From NCBI RefSeq assembly GCF_001027925.1, contig NZ_LECT01000054.1:1-64000 (forward strand): a stretch of DNA of 64,000 nt. Direction: 5' to 3'. Source of the stretch: Rhodopirellula islandica (GTDB lineage Bacteria > Planctomycetota > Planctomycetia > Pirellulales > Pirellulaceae). Each line of letters opens with the position of its first letter. Within the stretch, counting starts at the first letter, position 1. A program made the position numbers and the translations under genes. This document shows, one piece after another, positions 39,301-45,466 of the stretch. Below the pieces are notes generated by a model. It was not told the origin of the DNA. It saw only the letters and a program-made list of their open reading frames with translations, and made no database searches.

Positions 39301-41986
39301 CGGCGACCGTATCCGTCCCGTCGGTGCCAACGGTGTCAGCAACCGTGATGTCACCCGATGCCATCGTCAGCGTGTAATCCGCCAGGTTGCCGCTGAAAAC
39401 AGCCGTTTCGTTGCTGGTTACTGAGCCGTTCAGGTCGTCATTTCCATCGCCGCCGGTGACGCTAATCGGCCCCGTGTACTCGGAGCTGATGTCCGACAGA
39501 TTGATAGTGTCCGCACCAGACCCGCTATTGGTGATACTGAGCGTGGCCGTCGGGATCAGGAAATCGACCGACTCGCCGAATGTGTCTGAATCAATGAACA
39601 GGTCGAAACTGGGATTGGACGAAGTGGTCAGCGAAATCGTTTCGGCTCCGCCGGCAAAGTCAAACACTCGATTCGCGATGACCGCCGCATCTGTGATTGG
39701 CTCCAAACCGGTGTAAGTGATTGTGGATCCGCCATCGATCACGACACTGCCATCGCTTTCTGTGACGAAGTTGTGCGTTCCCAAGGTGTGAGACGTACTG
39801 CTAGAGTCGATGATCTCCAGCGTGTCGACTCCATTGAGTCCACCCTCGAAGACAACATCGATTGGACTTGTGCCGTCGGTCAAATCACCGATGTCAATCG
39901 TCAGCAGATCGCTAACATTATCCTGCCCAGTGACACTGATACCCTCGACATTGGAAGCGACGTGACTAGTGATGAGAACTGGATTTCCACCAGCGTCTTC
40001 GCCGTAGAATTCAATGTTGCCCGCGGGTGACTTGAGGACCGTCACATGACCATTGCCGGTCACGAACAAAGCTGCACCGAGTACAACCGACTCGGAAACG
40101 TCGCTCAAGTTGATCGTCACCGTTTCGGCAGCACTTGTCTGCCCGGCCGAATCGTCAACGGTGACCATCAGATCAAACGACGGCTGAAACTCGAAGTCCA
40201 AATCATCAGCATCCGCGATCGTAATTTCACCACTGGAGTCGATTGCAAATGGAAGGTTTGAGTCGCCATCAATATCAAGATTGCCCCCCGCGATTTGCCA
40301 GTTTTGCAGGCCAGACGTTTCCGTCGCAGTAAGCAAGAAAGGAGCAGAGAAGTTCGCTGAATGCTCTTGAACAGAGATCGCAGCGACGGAATCGATGACG
40401 GGGGCAACGCTGTCCTTCGTGCTTGAGTCACTGGCGGTCGCTGTATTCCCGCCGTTGTCCGATGCCACAATCGTGGCCGTGATGGGGCCATCGGCAAACG
40501 AACTCAAATTGACTGTGTCCGATCCGTTTGTGACTGTTAACTTGGTGCTGGTCGTTCCATCACTAAAAGTGACTTCCGCAGTGGCATCGCTATCTAGTCC
40601 AGATACGGTAAACCCGACTGACGCCTTCTCGCTGTCATCGATGTATTCATCAGTATCGCCAATCGTGACAGTCAGGTCGCTGTCGACGTCAGCGGTTGGG
40701 TCGAAGGCCCAGAAGCCGGGATTAAAGCTAGAAACCAAACCGCCAGAAACGCCCGCACCTGTCACACTGTCGTAATAGGTTGATGCTGGCATCCACCCAC
40801 TGCCGGCGTCAATTTCGAATGTGACGTTGACCTTAAACTCGTCGCTCCCATTAAGGGTAACTGGGAGCTCAGCCCCCATATCGTTTTCCATCGCCGTCCG
40901 CGCACCCACCCATGAACCGCCACTCTCAGCGGTCAGGGTGAGCCGACCGAGCACCGTATAACTCACGACGCCGTTGGATGTCGTTTCTACAGGCACACCT
41001 GAACGCACCCACGTAGCAGACGAACCGGCTGCCGAGGCCAGGTGGGTTGAATCGAAAGGTACCGCGTTACTGAACTTTGCGAGACTAAAAACGGTATCAC
41101 CATACCCGGACCCTTCTGAAATCGCCCAACTGAAATCTTCCAAATCATCCTTGAACGGGTTCGCCGAAAAATCATAGGTAAAAGTACGACCGCCAGGGTG
41201 CGCCGGACTCACGCCGCTTGCCGAGAATACATAGCCGCCAGGGATCGGATAAGTCGGATGATTGCTATCGATCGTGAAAGTGATCGAAGCTTCAGAGGCT
41301 AAAACAGCCGCCGCCGCGTCGGTGATTGAGTCGGAATCATCAGCGACGACATGTGCTGTGAAAGTTCCGTCCGCTAAGCCAAGTGGCGTAACCGTATCAC
41401 CAATCGCCACATCGCTATCGTACTGAACAACGTTGCTGGAGCTGTCCAGTAAAACGAAATCCACTTTCGTGTCACTCGCGTCCGTTGAAAACTCAAATGA
41501 TGGTGTCTTATCTCCTACGGTATCACCATTCAACGGAGTGTTATCCCAGCTGTTGCTCCCGGAAATATCCGCTGCAAGCAATTGTCGTTGCTCAAGCATT
41601 TCAGGACTTAGGCGGTTGCGTGTTGTGCTTTGCCTTCTATTGGCTTTACGACACTTAACCTTCTTCTTGTGCTTCAAGCTCAAGCCAAACGGCAACATGG
41701 CAGTGAAGGGAACCGTGGTTCGCTTTTCAATCGAGACGACAAACGGCGGGTTGGTGATGAAGTTCCAAATCGCCAACATGCCCAAACCGATCTTCGTGAT
41801 CCAGCTGCCGCGGAAGGCGTCGCGATAACGCTCGATCCGAGCTTTTTGACGCTCGATGAACATGGACTTGCGTTCGTTGGCTTTGTGCTCCCAGCGATTG
41901 AAACGCTCTCGCATTTTCTGCATGCGTGCGACCGAGGTGTTCTGGGTGTTGCCGGCGAAGTTGTGATGACTGGGGCGAATCGACAT
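24302..41986 (-). CDS. Giant secreted multi-domain surface protein (5894 residues) with LExRxLLA signature, Ig-like, cadherin-like, Calx-beta and dockerin domains
   Basis: A single uninterrupted 17.7-kb frame. Residues 1-130 form a basic N-terminal extension with hydrophobic stretches and the planctomycete export signature MLEQRQLLAADISG (near 130-143, the LEPR-XLL type). Residues about 1123-1526 are four 101-residue bacterial Ig-like units. From about 2066 to 5116 there are roughly 25 cadherin-like repeats, each ending in a VNDAP-type motif, the tandem-95/VCBS style. A PKD-like unit with LLIRWGDGTTT is near 5280, a Calx-beta domain at about 5466-5584, and a dockerin with two Ca-binding loops (GDANQNGVVNGSDAG and DINGNGVLNGSDAG) at about 5746-5812. 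The whole is Asp-rich and would be stiffened by Ca2+. The start at 41986 has GAGA upstream. A cell-surface adhesin or fibre is inferred from domains and neighbours; the ligand is unknown. Confidence 0.95.
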   Translation of the reverse strand: MSIRPSHHNFAGNTQNTSVARMQKMRERFNRWEHKANERKSMFIERQKARIERYRDAFRGSWITKIGLGMLAIWNFITNPPFVVSIEKRTTVPFTAMLPFGLSLKHKKKVKCRKANRRQSTTRNRLSPEMLEQRQLLAADISGSNSWDNTPLNGDTVGDKTPSFEFSTDASDTKVDFVLLDSSSNVVQYDSDVAIGDTVTPLGLADGTFTAHVVADDSDSITDAAAAVLASEASITFTIDSNHPTYPIPGGYVFSASGVSPAHPGGRTFTYDFSANPFKDDLEDFSWAISEGSGYGDTVFSLAKFSNAVPFDSTHLASAAGSSATWVRSGVPVETTSNGVVSYTVLGRLTLTAESGGSWVGARTAMENDMGAELPVTLNGSDEFKVNVTFEIDAGSGWMPASTYYDSVTGAGVSGGLVSSFNPGFWAFDPTADVDSDLTVTIGDTDEYIDDSEKASVGFTVSGLDSDATAEVTFSDGTTSTKLTVTNGSDTVNLSSFADGPITATIVASDNGGNTATASDSSTKDSVAPVIDSVAAISVQEHSANFSAPFLLTATETSGLQNWQIAGGNLDIDGDSNLPFAIDSSGEITIADADDLDFEFQPSFDLMVTVDDSAGQTSAAETVTINLSDVSESVVLGAALFVTGNGHVTVLKSPAGNIEFYGEDAGGNPVLITSHVASNVEGISVTGQDNVSDLLTIDIGDLTDGTSPIDVVFEGGLNGVDTLEIIDSSSTSHTLGTHNFVTESDGSVVIDGGSTITYTGLEPITDAAVIANRVFDFAGGAETISLTTSSNPSFDLFIDSDTFGESVDFLIPTATLSITNSGSGADTINLSDISSEYTGPISVTGGDGNDDLNGSVTSNETAVFSGNLADYTLTMASGDITVADTVGTDGTDTVADFENLEFADVTISTAAPVITSVAVPANNTYVAGDALDFTVTFDKDISVSGTPTLGLTIGSTAVSASLLGPVSGSTATFRYTVMTGELDTNGIEVDSLSAGLEDANINGNAADNTLVSVGSTTAVLVDAVAPTVVLSTSQSSPTNANPIPFEALFSESVLGLQENEITVTGGVVQPGSLGGSGNNYSFFVVPSGQGPITVQIDAAAAYDYPANNDSVASNIVSITYDSVAPTVTITDDEAGVANIAGGDVIFTFEFSEDVIGFDATDVVVAGGTKSTFTAVDGNTYTLAVTPDPNSTTDITVDVAASVAADAASNPNVAATQAVQAVDTTAPSVAITDDEAGVANIAGGDVVFTFEFSEDVIGFDATDVVVAGGTKGAFTAVDGNTYTLAVTPDAGSTTDITVDVAASVAVDAASNPNLAATQAVQAVDTVAPTVVITDDEAGVANIAGGDVVFTFEFSEDVTGFDATDVVVAGGTKSTFTAVDGNTYTLAVTPDPNSTTDITVDVAASVAADAASNPNVTATQAVQAVDTTAPSVAITDDEAGVANIAGGDVIFTFEFSEDMTGFDASDVNVVGGTKGTFTAVDGNTYTLAVTPDAGSTTDITVDVAASVAVDAASNPNLAATQAVQAVDTEAPDVGSVNLTSGLGTYKIGDTIEFVVNFAEPVTIDETGGSPQLNMFFGSGFGGDNRVMAMTSSTATSATFQYTVVEGDLDTDGVRRRGLRSDLVQVNEFLQGSVITDAAGNNLATVATNLYFLNQDFAGLQVDGVKPTISSLSLDDTAISEADDSNTATLTVTFSEPMDTGVLPTVTSNAGTTLTLGSGSWATPKKYEVAYTVVDADVELADVQFDISGAKDAAGIGGAGSGNEMVAVTGLSTTLASAIDTIAPAGYGIMAAGDGNLTAAEAAADSVDVTGAEVGTGYTLTVSSDGGGTDVVASGTVVSAAFNIPVDVSSLNNGNLTYSLTLTDSFGNEGVAATDTSVLDKDTPTVTSVTATPITIHDSNVGSGLEVVIVFDTTMDTAVAPNISFVSPSITGTTTQTSSTWSAADTTLTLVYSVTDADEFTPDVDIAVADGQDIAGNVQAAYTETDAFSINTAGYVYATVLEEESVDFNISVDGTNITAFDSTAATHGTLFNLGSGTVRFVPDSDYFGPASFGFTLASGLVGTAFVTVTPVNDVPSFTVGPDQTVLEDAGPTTVNGFLGAISKGPSNESGQSLTTIISNTNAGLFSAQPAIDPVTGDLTFTPTADANGTSTVTVQLMDSGGTLNGGFDTTATQTFVINVTAVNDEPSFTIGGSQTVTEDAAPQTVPGFVSAQSAGPADESGQVLTYTVTNSDNALFTVQPSIDSVTGDLTYTLAPDAFGTATVTVVLSDNGGTANVGADDTADAQMFDINITADNDAPDAGNVTLTSGTEDTAKTITEAELLASSSDTEGDTMSVGSVVVFSGGGDIALTSPGVWTYTPAANYNGPVVLGFTVSDDGTPMGSDTAQASFNLAAVNDSPVNDVPGAQTVVEDGTLTFESLTSNEITVSDVDVVAGTNLLEVTLSVSHGALTLSGIGGLFLSSGTGSADSAMTFQGTALAINTALEGLTYSPTANYNGADLLTIVTSDLGNTGDVVNVLVDTDTVAITVTPVNDDPTVANPITDVTVNEDSADVTIDLSGVFADLEDDAMSTPLTLTAISADGSLVTANIVGTDLILDFQANQNGATTVTVTAEDSGGLTVDSTFNVVVDPVNDAPVAVDVTLANTNEDTPLAITSAELTANSTDPEFDNLIATTPVISVGSGSISGDALTGFTFTPATDYNGPVELTFQVTDDGTPSAATSANTATASFTVNAVNDAPYNAGTLPAAQSVNEDIASGLNLAAIEVADVDSTNLSVILAVGSGILTATTGGGVTVTNPGTSTVTLVGTKSAINAFLDGPGAVVYQGAADDFGAPGDTLTISLSDGVAAAVALPSIDINIAAVNDAPNFTLGADQSNTEDDGSISVPGFLTGLDAGAANESSQTLTVAVSNDSSSLFTATGQPAISLVTGELTYELADNQNGTAVVTVVVSDDGATSNGGFDSTTHTFEIEVAPANDDPDAGDVTLSDTTEDNALTFTDIDLLANTDDIDLPGDTLTVTAVNVVTGSGSISGSSPNWTFTPAGNFKGLVELSFAVSDGNGGNDTAIASFNVTSVNDDPYLVGSLPATITVDEDVLTTIGLNTAQLDDVDVGLGNLTVTFSSSAGGKVFVTNPALTITGSGSSTVNVTGTLANLNSFLAGSTGSLQFQGALNANGSPTHFLTLIVTDNGNTGAGGGGSVILGTVPINITPVNDAPTFTGSFPTGQTVGEDDSAALDLSGVTLQDVDAGTDDMELSLSAASGSLSVAGTSLAVSGSASVLTVTGSRADINALLAGTNGAVTFTPDANDDTDVDITVSANDLGHNPGAALPSVTNLTLSLDILPQNDPPTSTGTPADITVDEETDTNVDLSSIVLADIDAGSEDTELTISSGAGAGIISVDLASHTNVATASASGTSVVLTGSLADLNALLQDTSAVSYEGATDVVGTNVDTITVDFSDLGNTGTGATGTITAATVNVSIDGINDGPTVTGSLPADITVFEETTTAVDMSGAVISDVDAGAGTTMLTLTTGAGNGAVSIAIPGPLVGLITLGGTPQALTASGTLADLNALLQSVGAIKYTGATDTIGTDADTITVEFDDLGNTGIGGALDVTVGVISVDIDAVNDAPTVTMPASLPNVAEDSIGSLSPSVVNAITGITVSDVDAGAAPLDLELSVANGSLTAVGSGGVTVADSGTGTITLTGSQTDLNAYLSAANVTYSPTGDFNGTETLSATVNDGGASGFDGTPLTGTGSVGFTVTEVNDLPIAPPLNAYSTDEDIPLLDADMLVGATPGPANEVSQSLTLIGGTQPANGTVVYDLLSGEIDYTPDLNFNGTDTFTITLQDNGTTNGVADPLTITRVVNITVDPINDDPSDSNSGGFPTTLTVNEDEPGDLDLSSVNLVDVDAGTDPIVVTISSTATGQLSATTGGGVTVGGDGTATLTLTGTVGDLNTFLGDSSSVQYTNVVLNANGPAFDTIDVKVNDQGNNGAGGGADVALGSIDVTVTPVNDAPTFDLLGDQTANENSGAASISGFLSNASVGPADEVLEPQTLDPVVVSNNNTLLFSVQPAIDGSGTLTFTPALDANGTATVTVSLSDDGGSAHSGNDTGTMTFVITIESVNSAPEISVPMTGPVVTPVSVLEDETTPTGFGTVSISDVDAGADDLEVTLAVASGTLTLGTSTGLDFTVGDGVANLTMTFTGDLTDINAALATLTYLPSANFNGMDALTIDVDDQGNNGLTGGDLTDTETIPINVIAVNDNPTNTVPAGPIDVDENGMLALTTITVSDVDVDPAVDAVEVELTVAQGTLSLGTLPAGVSITSGAEASATVTIMGTFDDVNLALANLEYTPTTNYEGPDSLVVTTNDLGNTGVSSSVLPGGALNDVDTISLNVTPINTPPEFTGALPTSVSMEEDATEDLDFGTLQIDDSDDAGGLMTMTITASAGTLSTLLATEAGSTPTSLIFSGTEAALNAILSTAGQIQYQGPTDQNNINTAAAPEIEVLVSDEGNTGAGPVGGYEVSAGTFEVDLTATNDAPVITAPLMVSVGEDSPLSFTAGDAISIADVDIDETASAVATVTLTATNGTLTLDNTGLAFATGDGDSDTTMTFDGSLADINAALATLVFNPDADYFGPATLDIDVDDNGNTGTGAGTVSETVNISVVADDDAPAITVPAAETLAEDSSKTFSVANSNAISVSDVDSSPEATLSVAHGVLTLASTTGLVFTVGDGTADSTMTFSGTPAAITAALDGLLYTPTINYNGTDTLSITAADGTGSVSDSVGLIVTPVNDPPQNLGTLPVSVSVVEDLPGDVDLSAINLFDVDASGGSLTVTLATTGGGTLSAVDAGGVTVGSTGTSTITLTGTTAALNTFLDNASAVQFTGDTDANGLPADSIDVSVTDNGSTGSGAMPNVALGNVAVNITPVNDAPTFDVGPDPTVAEDSAGPIAGFVSNVLAGPADEMEAVALSIVDLDDSSSSLFASGPTINAAGDLVYTLNPDANGTATFKVKAEDAGTPAESTTSSVITFTVTPDDDPTSVVALNLGPFDEDEVVTFNVSELELQATDVDSTVTVTDVDYAGSDGVLSGPDGSGEYTFTPNANFIGSVSIDFTVTGSNAASSTIDFTYEAVNDAPSITIPTTGLPTGTEGDVLTVTGVSVDDADSDDAGSLNSNVIQLDITSTDGAVGLASDLGLVSESSVAGGIRLTGTKADINTVLATELRFEVGDVDPGAAVSDTATLTFTVDDLGNVGSGGAQSTTETLDLVVTDKAPALTLSDNSTAGVHNEGPSDYLLTITGYADGLVDPLTSLLIRWGDGTTTTVDDVDDIDDLNNGLSITVDHVFDDDSDYSPDLEVDAFTQGNLLQFQAVGSFLDSRTQNLDVANVAPSVTQAAALSPFVVGQDGSFQILATDPSVSDTGDLIYSVDWDGDLIFDDFGFSPILTIPGSVISAPGPLTINWQVDDQDGGVVAGTTTEDVLTPFTFTIEDVEVNEDDGTAVFVVTVDNAIPAAAGDIDVTLNFLDSGNSAFTATLGSDFNLPASTTLTFNSLSSLTQSVAVPIVDNGDVEPIEVFGISMSATTSVVGIVANVSDLAFGTILDDDSLATLQVSGVQVSSTTWAPDFKDAADMDLIGSGDGKGYTIPTGLNQTKVLPWSGINQLRVQFTEDVDLSTVVVAGASANVILHSTVNAGTPPIIVGTPFVDTDGALVLTLNKAIPAANLRLELLDTVLSTSGAQLDGEFNTGDSLPSGDLMEGFAFNFEFSVNPGDANQNGVVNGSDAGNIYFAFDKKPGEVFYSIFSDINGNGVLNGSDAGIVFFLFNGMPPASFPSSIASLQSSVSGGIDASEESDPELDAASESTLVAAPNQGTESDLDAISGGSSLGEYASAVDEVLSDLDGQLDSEVLLLSDSAN
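37410..38621 (-). repeat. Four 303-bp units in an A-B-A-B higher-order duplication within the giant gene
   Basis: Unit starts on the plus strand are 37410, 37713, 38016 and 38319, exactly 303 bp (101 codons) apart. Units one and three share opening sequence, and units two and four share another, so a 606-bp pair has been duplicated. The encoded units are nearly identical (FTFEFSEDVIGFDATDV core). Confidence 0.93.
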
Positions 41987-43298
41987 GGGTATTCTCTGAT
42001 TATGAAAGTCAAATGCATGGGGGGATGAAGCCTGGAGCGTTGGGCAAACGGCAGGCTTTGATTAGCTGTCGACGAGAATTCAACACTCGTCAGCGGTCGC
42101 GAAGCGAATTTTGGCGAACGCGGCCCCTCACTTGGGGACAAATCGTTCGGACACGCCTCACTCACGTGCCGCCCCGAGGCGGATGAGGCGGCCGGAAGAC
42201 TTGCCAGCGTGACTGGCAGATTGGCCCCTGCGAGAGCGATAAAAAGGGAGGCAGCGACTGCTCGAAATCTTGTTTTCCCGCCCCATCGAACACCATGCGG
42301 CGCCGCTCAGGAATCGCGGTCGTATCGATGCACTCAACCATTGCGTCTTCTCACTCGAGGAAGATACCAACCGCCCGAAAAGCGGCTTCAATCGAACCAG
42401 CCCGACCAGACACACCCCCAATGCTTGCTAGCACTGAAAACGACCTGGCAACCCCTTGATGGGGGGAACCAGCCGAGCTTAGCGGAAGATCCTAACTGGG
42501 GGTTCTAGGGGAAACAAGCATTTGGATTGATAAATCCGGAAGAACTGTTCCCCCGTTCGAAAAAGTTCCCGCGAAGAGATTCAGCGACACTGCACAAAAC
42601 ACGACCAAAATCAATTTGACCCTTAGTTTTGCAGTCTTTTTGAATATACACCGCTTCAAGAAAAAAATTTTTCTTGAGTACATTTCGAGTGATCGAGCGT
42701 ACGAGGCTTCGAAACAACCAGCCACCACCGCTCACGAACCCCCTTTCAGGCAGTGTTCACCCGAATCCTGAACGTAATTCACCGCCCATTTAGCGAAACC
42801 TTCCGATCACACCCATCCGTTGAGTTGACACAAATTTCTCGCTTCCACACGGGCCCCCTCTGTGATGGAACGCACAGCATCGCCAATCGACGCACACCCA
42901 GCGAACCACCTGCACGCCCGTTCACATCTCTATTCAGCGTTGACGAAAGGCCGGGAATGCCACTGATGATGGTTCGAAATCAACGCTCTCGCAGCCCACT
43001 CAACTTGGCGCCGGCTGACCCTCACTTCGCCCCTCACACACGAGGAGGTTGTGCGGCTTTGCTTCCCCCTCCCGATGGGAGCTTGTTGATGAAAGGCCTG
43101 GCGATTTGAGCAATGAAAACCGCACGACCTCCGAGAGCGTGGGGCCCGGCACATGACCGCCAACGGACGATGGCTGACGCGAGAAATGGGGGCCGGGAGA
43201 TCGGCTAAGATGGGGCGGAAGCGTTCTCGCGCTCGCGATCCGAACCGCGGTCGCAGGACGCTTTCCCCACCCCACTTCCCACCCTTGGAGCAGAGCTG
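41987..43298. other. 1.3-kb spacer between divergent genes
   Basis: It separates the start of the giant gene (minus) from the start of the oxidoreductase gene (plus) and must hold both promoters. Base composition falls clearly at about 42490-42720, where runs of A and T occur. No open frame here shows family features. Confidence 0.5.
42656..42677. promoter_or_regulatory. Perfect AT-rich inverted repeat in the divergent spacer
   Basis: TCAAGAAAAA and its exact reverse complement TTTTTCTTGA are separated by two A. It could be an operator, a bent upstream element or a bidirectional terminator. Its central place in the AT-rich part of a divergent promoter region favours a regulatory role. Confidence 0.4.
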
Positions 43299-44813
43299 AT
43301 GAATCGTGACGTGAATGCTGTTGACGGCCCCGAACTTTCCAATATGAATTCCGAATTCTTGGCGAATCCGGCTACGGGAACATCATCCGAATCCTTGGCA
43401 CCGGACGGCTTGCGCCGTTCCGCTAACGATGGGGACGCGTTGGCTCGTCGCGGCTTTCTGAAATCAGCGACGCTGGCTGGTGGTGTTGCAGCAGGATTGA
43501 CTCTGAATGCGCCTGCCGTGCATGGGCAGGAGACTCCGGATGTGATTCAAGTCGCTTTGGTTGGGGCGGGCGGCCGTGGGACGGGTGCTGCCAACGATGC
43601 GCTGCATGTCGACAACGCGAAGCTGAAAGTGGTCGCGGTCGCCGATGTCTTTCCGGAGAATGTCGCTCGCAGCGTGAAGGCTCTTTCGAATGAACACATC
43701 GATGCGCCGGAGAAAGTGGACGTGCCGGAGGAACGGCAGTTCGTTGGCTTCGATGCTTACAAGCACGCCATGGACGCGCTCAATCCTGGCGACATCGTGA
43801 TCCTGGCGACTCCGCTGGCGTTTCGATGGGTGCACTTCCAGTACGCGATCGACAAGGGGCTGAACGTGTTCATGGAAAAACCGCTGACGGCGGACGGGCC
43901 TTCGTCCAAGCGGATGCTGGAACTTTCGGCCAAGGCCGACGCGAAGAATCTGAAGTGCGGCGTGGGTTTGATGGTGCGGCATTGCCGCGGACGACAAGAG
44001 TTGTTCGAACGCATTCAAGACGGCCAGATTGGCGACATCATCATGATGCGTGCTTACCGGATGCACGGCCCGATCGCGTCAGCGTTCACGAAACGCCGCT
44101 CGGACGACATGCCAGAAACCCTGTGGCAGATCAAGAATTTTCATAGCTTCCTGTGGGCCAGCGGTGGTTGCTTCAGCGATTTCTACATCCACCAAATCGA
44201 CGAAACGTCTTGGATGAAGAATGCTTGGCCGGTCAAGGCTCAGGCTCTCGGCGGACGGCACTACCGCGGCGATTGGATCGACCAAAACTTTGACACCTAC
44301 GCGGTGGAGTACACCTATCCCGACGGCAGCAAGCTGTTCTTCGACGGGCGCTGCATGACCGGGTGCCGCAATGACATGTCCAGCACGGTGCATGGCAGCA
44401 AGGGGTCGGCGATCGTGAGCACGTCCGGGCACACGCCGGGCAAGGTGCGGATCTTTGAAGGCCAAAACCAAAGTCGCCGCGAGGTGGCTTGGGCGTACCC
44501 GCAACCGGAGAAGAATCCGTACCGTCTGGAATGGACGGACTTGGTCGACGCGATCATCCACAACAAGCCCTACAACGAGGTGCCACGTGGTGTGCAAGCG
44601 AGCTTGGTGACCAGCATGGGCCGAATGGCGGCTCACACGGGCCAAGAGATCAGCTTCGAACAGATGCTGAATTGCCCGCATGAGTTTGCTCCCGGCGTGG
44701 CGGAGTTGACCGTCGACGGTCCAGCCCCCGTGATCGCCAATGCAGATGGCTCGTACCCGGTTCCACAGCCAGGGATCCTGAAAGAGGTGGAGTACGAGCT
44801 GTTTGACGTGTGA
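43299..44813 (+). CDS. Tat-exported Gfo/Idh/MocA-family oxidoreductase
   Basis: A 504-residue NAD(P)-dependent sugar or inositol oxidoreductase. A twin-arginine signal (ARRGFLKSATLAGGVAAG, RR at 50-51) precedes the Rossmann start IQVALVGAGGRGTGAANDAL near residue 82 and the catalytic EKPL (VFMEKPLTADG near 190). The C-terminal dehydrogenase half includes SGGCFSDFYIHQIDETSW. Export is predicted through the Tat route with cofactor bound. The start ATG 43299 has GGAG nine bases upstream, which fixes it. The 49 residues before the RR pair are unusually long because a family A palindrome at 43351-43375 is translated as residues 18-26 (SEFLANPAT). Planctomycetes carry many such enzymes; the substrate cannot be told. 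Confidence 0.93.
   Translation: MNRDVNAVDGPELSNMNSEFLANPATGTSSESLAPDGLRRSANDGDALARRGFLKSATLAGGVAAGLTLNAPAVHGQETPDVIQVALVGAGGRGTGAANDALHVDNAKLKVVAVADVFPENVARSVKALSNEHIDAPEKVDVPEERQFVGFDAYKHAMDALNPGDIVILATPLAFRWVHFQYAIDKGLNVFMEKPLTADGPSSKRMLELSAKADAKNLKCGVGLMVRHCRGRQELFERIQDGQIGDIIMMRAYRMHGPIASAFTKRRSDDMPETLWQIKNFHSFLWASGGCFSDFYIHQIDETSWMKNAWPVKAQALGGRHYRGDWIDQNFDTYAVEYTYPDGSKLFFDGRCMTGCRNDMSSTVHGSKGSAIVSTSGHTPGKVRIFEGQNQSRREVAWAYPQPEKNPYRLEWTDLVDAIIHNKPYNEVPRGVQASLVTSMGRMAAHTGQEISFEQMLNCPHEFAPGVAELTVDGPAPVIANADGSYPVPQPGILKEVEYELFDV
43351..43375 (-). repeat. Family A palindrome inside a coding sequence
   Basis: A full inverted copy (CCGAATTCTTGGCG...GGCTAC) lies in frame near the 5' end of the oxidoreductase gene, upstream of the Tat motif. 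Its translation, SEFLANPAT, recurs as ILANPAT in the leader frame at 45433. Confidence 0.93.
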
Positions 44814-44837
44814 GCGGTGTAGCCGGATTCCTAAAAC

Positions 44838-45062
44838 GTAGCCGGATTCGCCAAGAATTCGGACGGGCAACAATCAGGAACATCCGGATTCTGTCGAATC
44901 CGGCTACGGTGGCCTGACGGGTGCTGAGGATGAGTTTGGCCCTCGGCCAAGAACCCTCGAGGCGGACTTGCTTCGCATCCTGTTGATTTAGCATCAAACG
45001 GTGTTTAATTGTCGGCTTTCGTAGTGGACGACACTTATTGACCGCTCATTCCTTCGTCAGCC
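44838..45062 (+). repeat. Long direct repeat, copy 1 (left flank of the rlmA-like gene)
   Basis: It begins with a family A element (44838-44862), has an inverted partner at about 44884-44907, and continues with about 150 bp that recur almost base for base at 46373-46575. A partial extra family A copy precedes it at 44819-44830, just after the oxidoreductase stop. The 46-bp palindrome insert seen in copy 2 is absent here (junction near 45031). The A pair may act as a hairpin terminator for the upstream gene. Confidence 0.93.
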
Positions 45063-45429
45063 GTAACCCAGGGCGTTGCCCTGGGCTGTCATAGGGCTGC
45101 CCCGTTGGGGCGAAGTCGTGGAACAGAACTTGCGCAAACCAAGACGCTCCACAACATCAAACATTTCGCGGTCCAGGCGAGCGCCCGTCGTCTGATCGTT
45201 CAATCTTTGAAACGTCTTGAATCAACAGTCTGTTGGCCAGTGAGGTGAGCTGGCTGCATCATCTCGGTGAGCTCTGTGCTCTTTGTGGCAAACGACATGC
45301 AGTGGGCGAGATTGGGAATCTGCTGGACGCCTCGCTTCTGGCGAAGCATCGGCTGGGTGCCATGTGAGACATGGCCTACATTGGTGCCGGGAACCATACC
45401 TCGCCGGTGCGCCGGGAATGCGTCTGCGT
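45063..45429. other. Repeat-filled spacer before the rlmA-like gene
   Basis: It contains a palindrome CCCAGGGCGTTGCCCTGGG (45066-45084), a GCCCCGTTGGGGC palindrome near 45098 followed by GAAGTCGTGG (again at 62635), and a TCAACAGTCTGTTG motif near 45222 of a type also seen near 23432 and 47072. No gene is supported. Confidence 0.6.
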
Positions 45430-45453
45430 CCGAATTCTGGCGAATCCGGCTAC
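45430..45453 (-). repeat. Family A palindrome forming the leader of the rlmA-like gene
   Basis: An inverted copy (CCGAATTCTGGCG...GGCTAC) ends 13 bases before the chosen ATG at 45467. The only purine-rich bases before that ATG (GGGCGAGACCGGA) come directly from the repeat edge. Confidence 0.9.
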
Positions 45454-45466
45454 GGGCGAGACCGGA

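Noticed and set aside
24414-41828. Many long plus-strand open frames (up to 327 codons) opposite the giant gene
   Set aside because: They are antisense shadows of a repetitive Asp/Thr/Val-rich coding sequence. The minus-strand frame has clear domains over its whole length and the plus frames have none.
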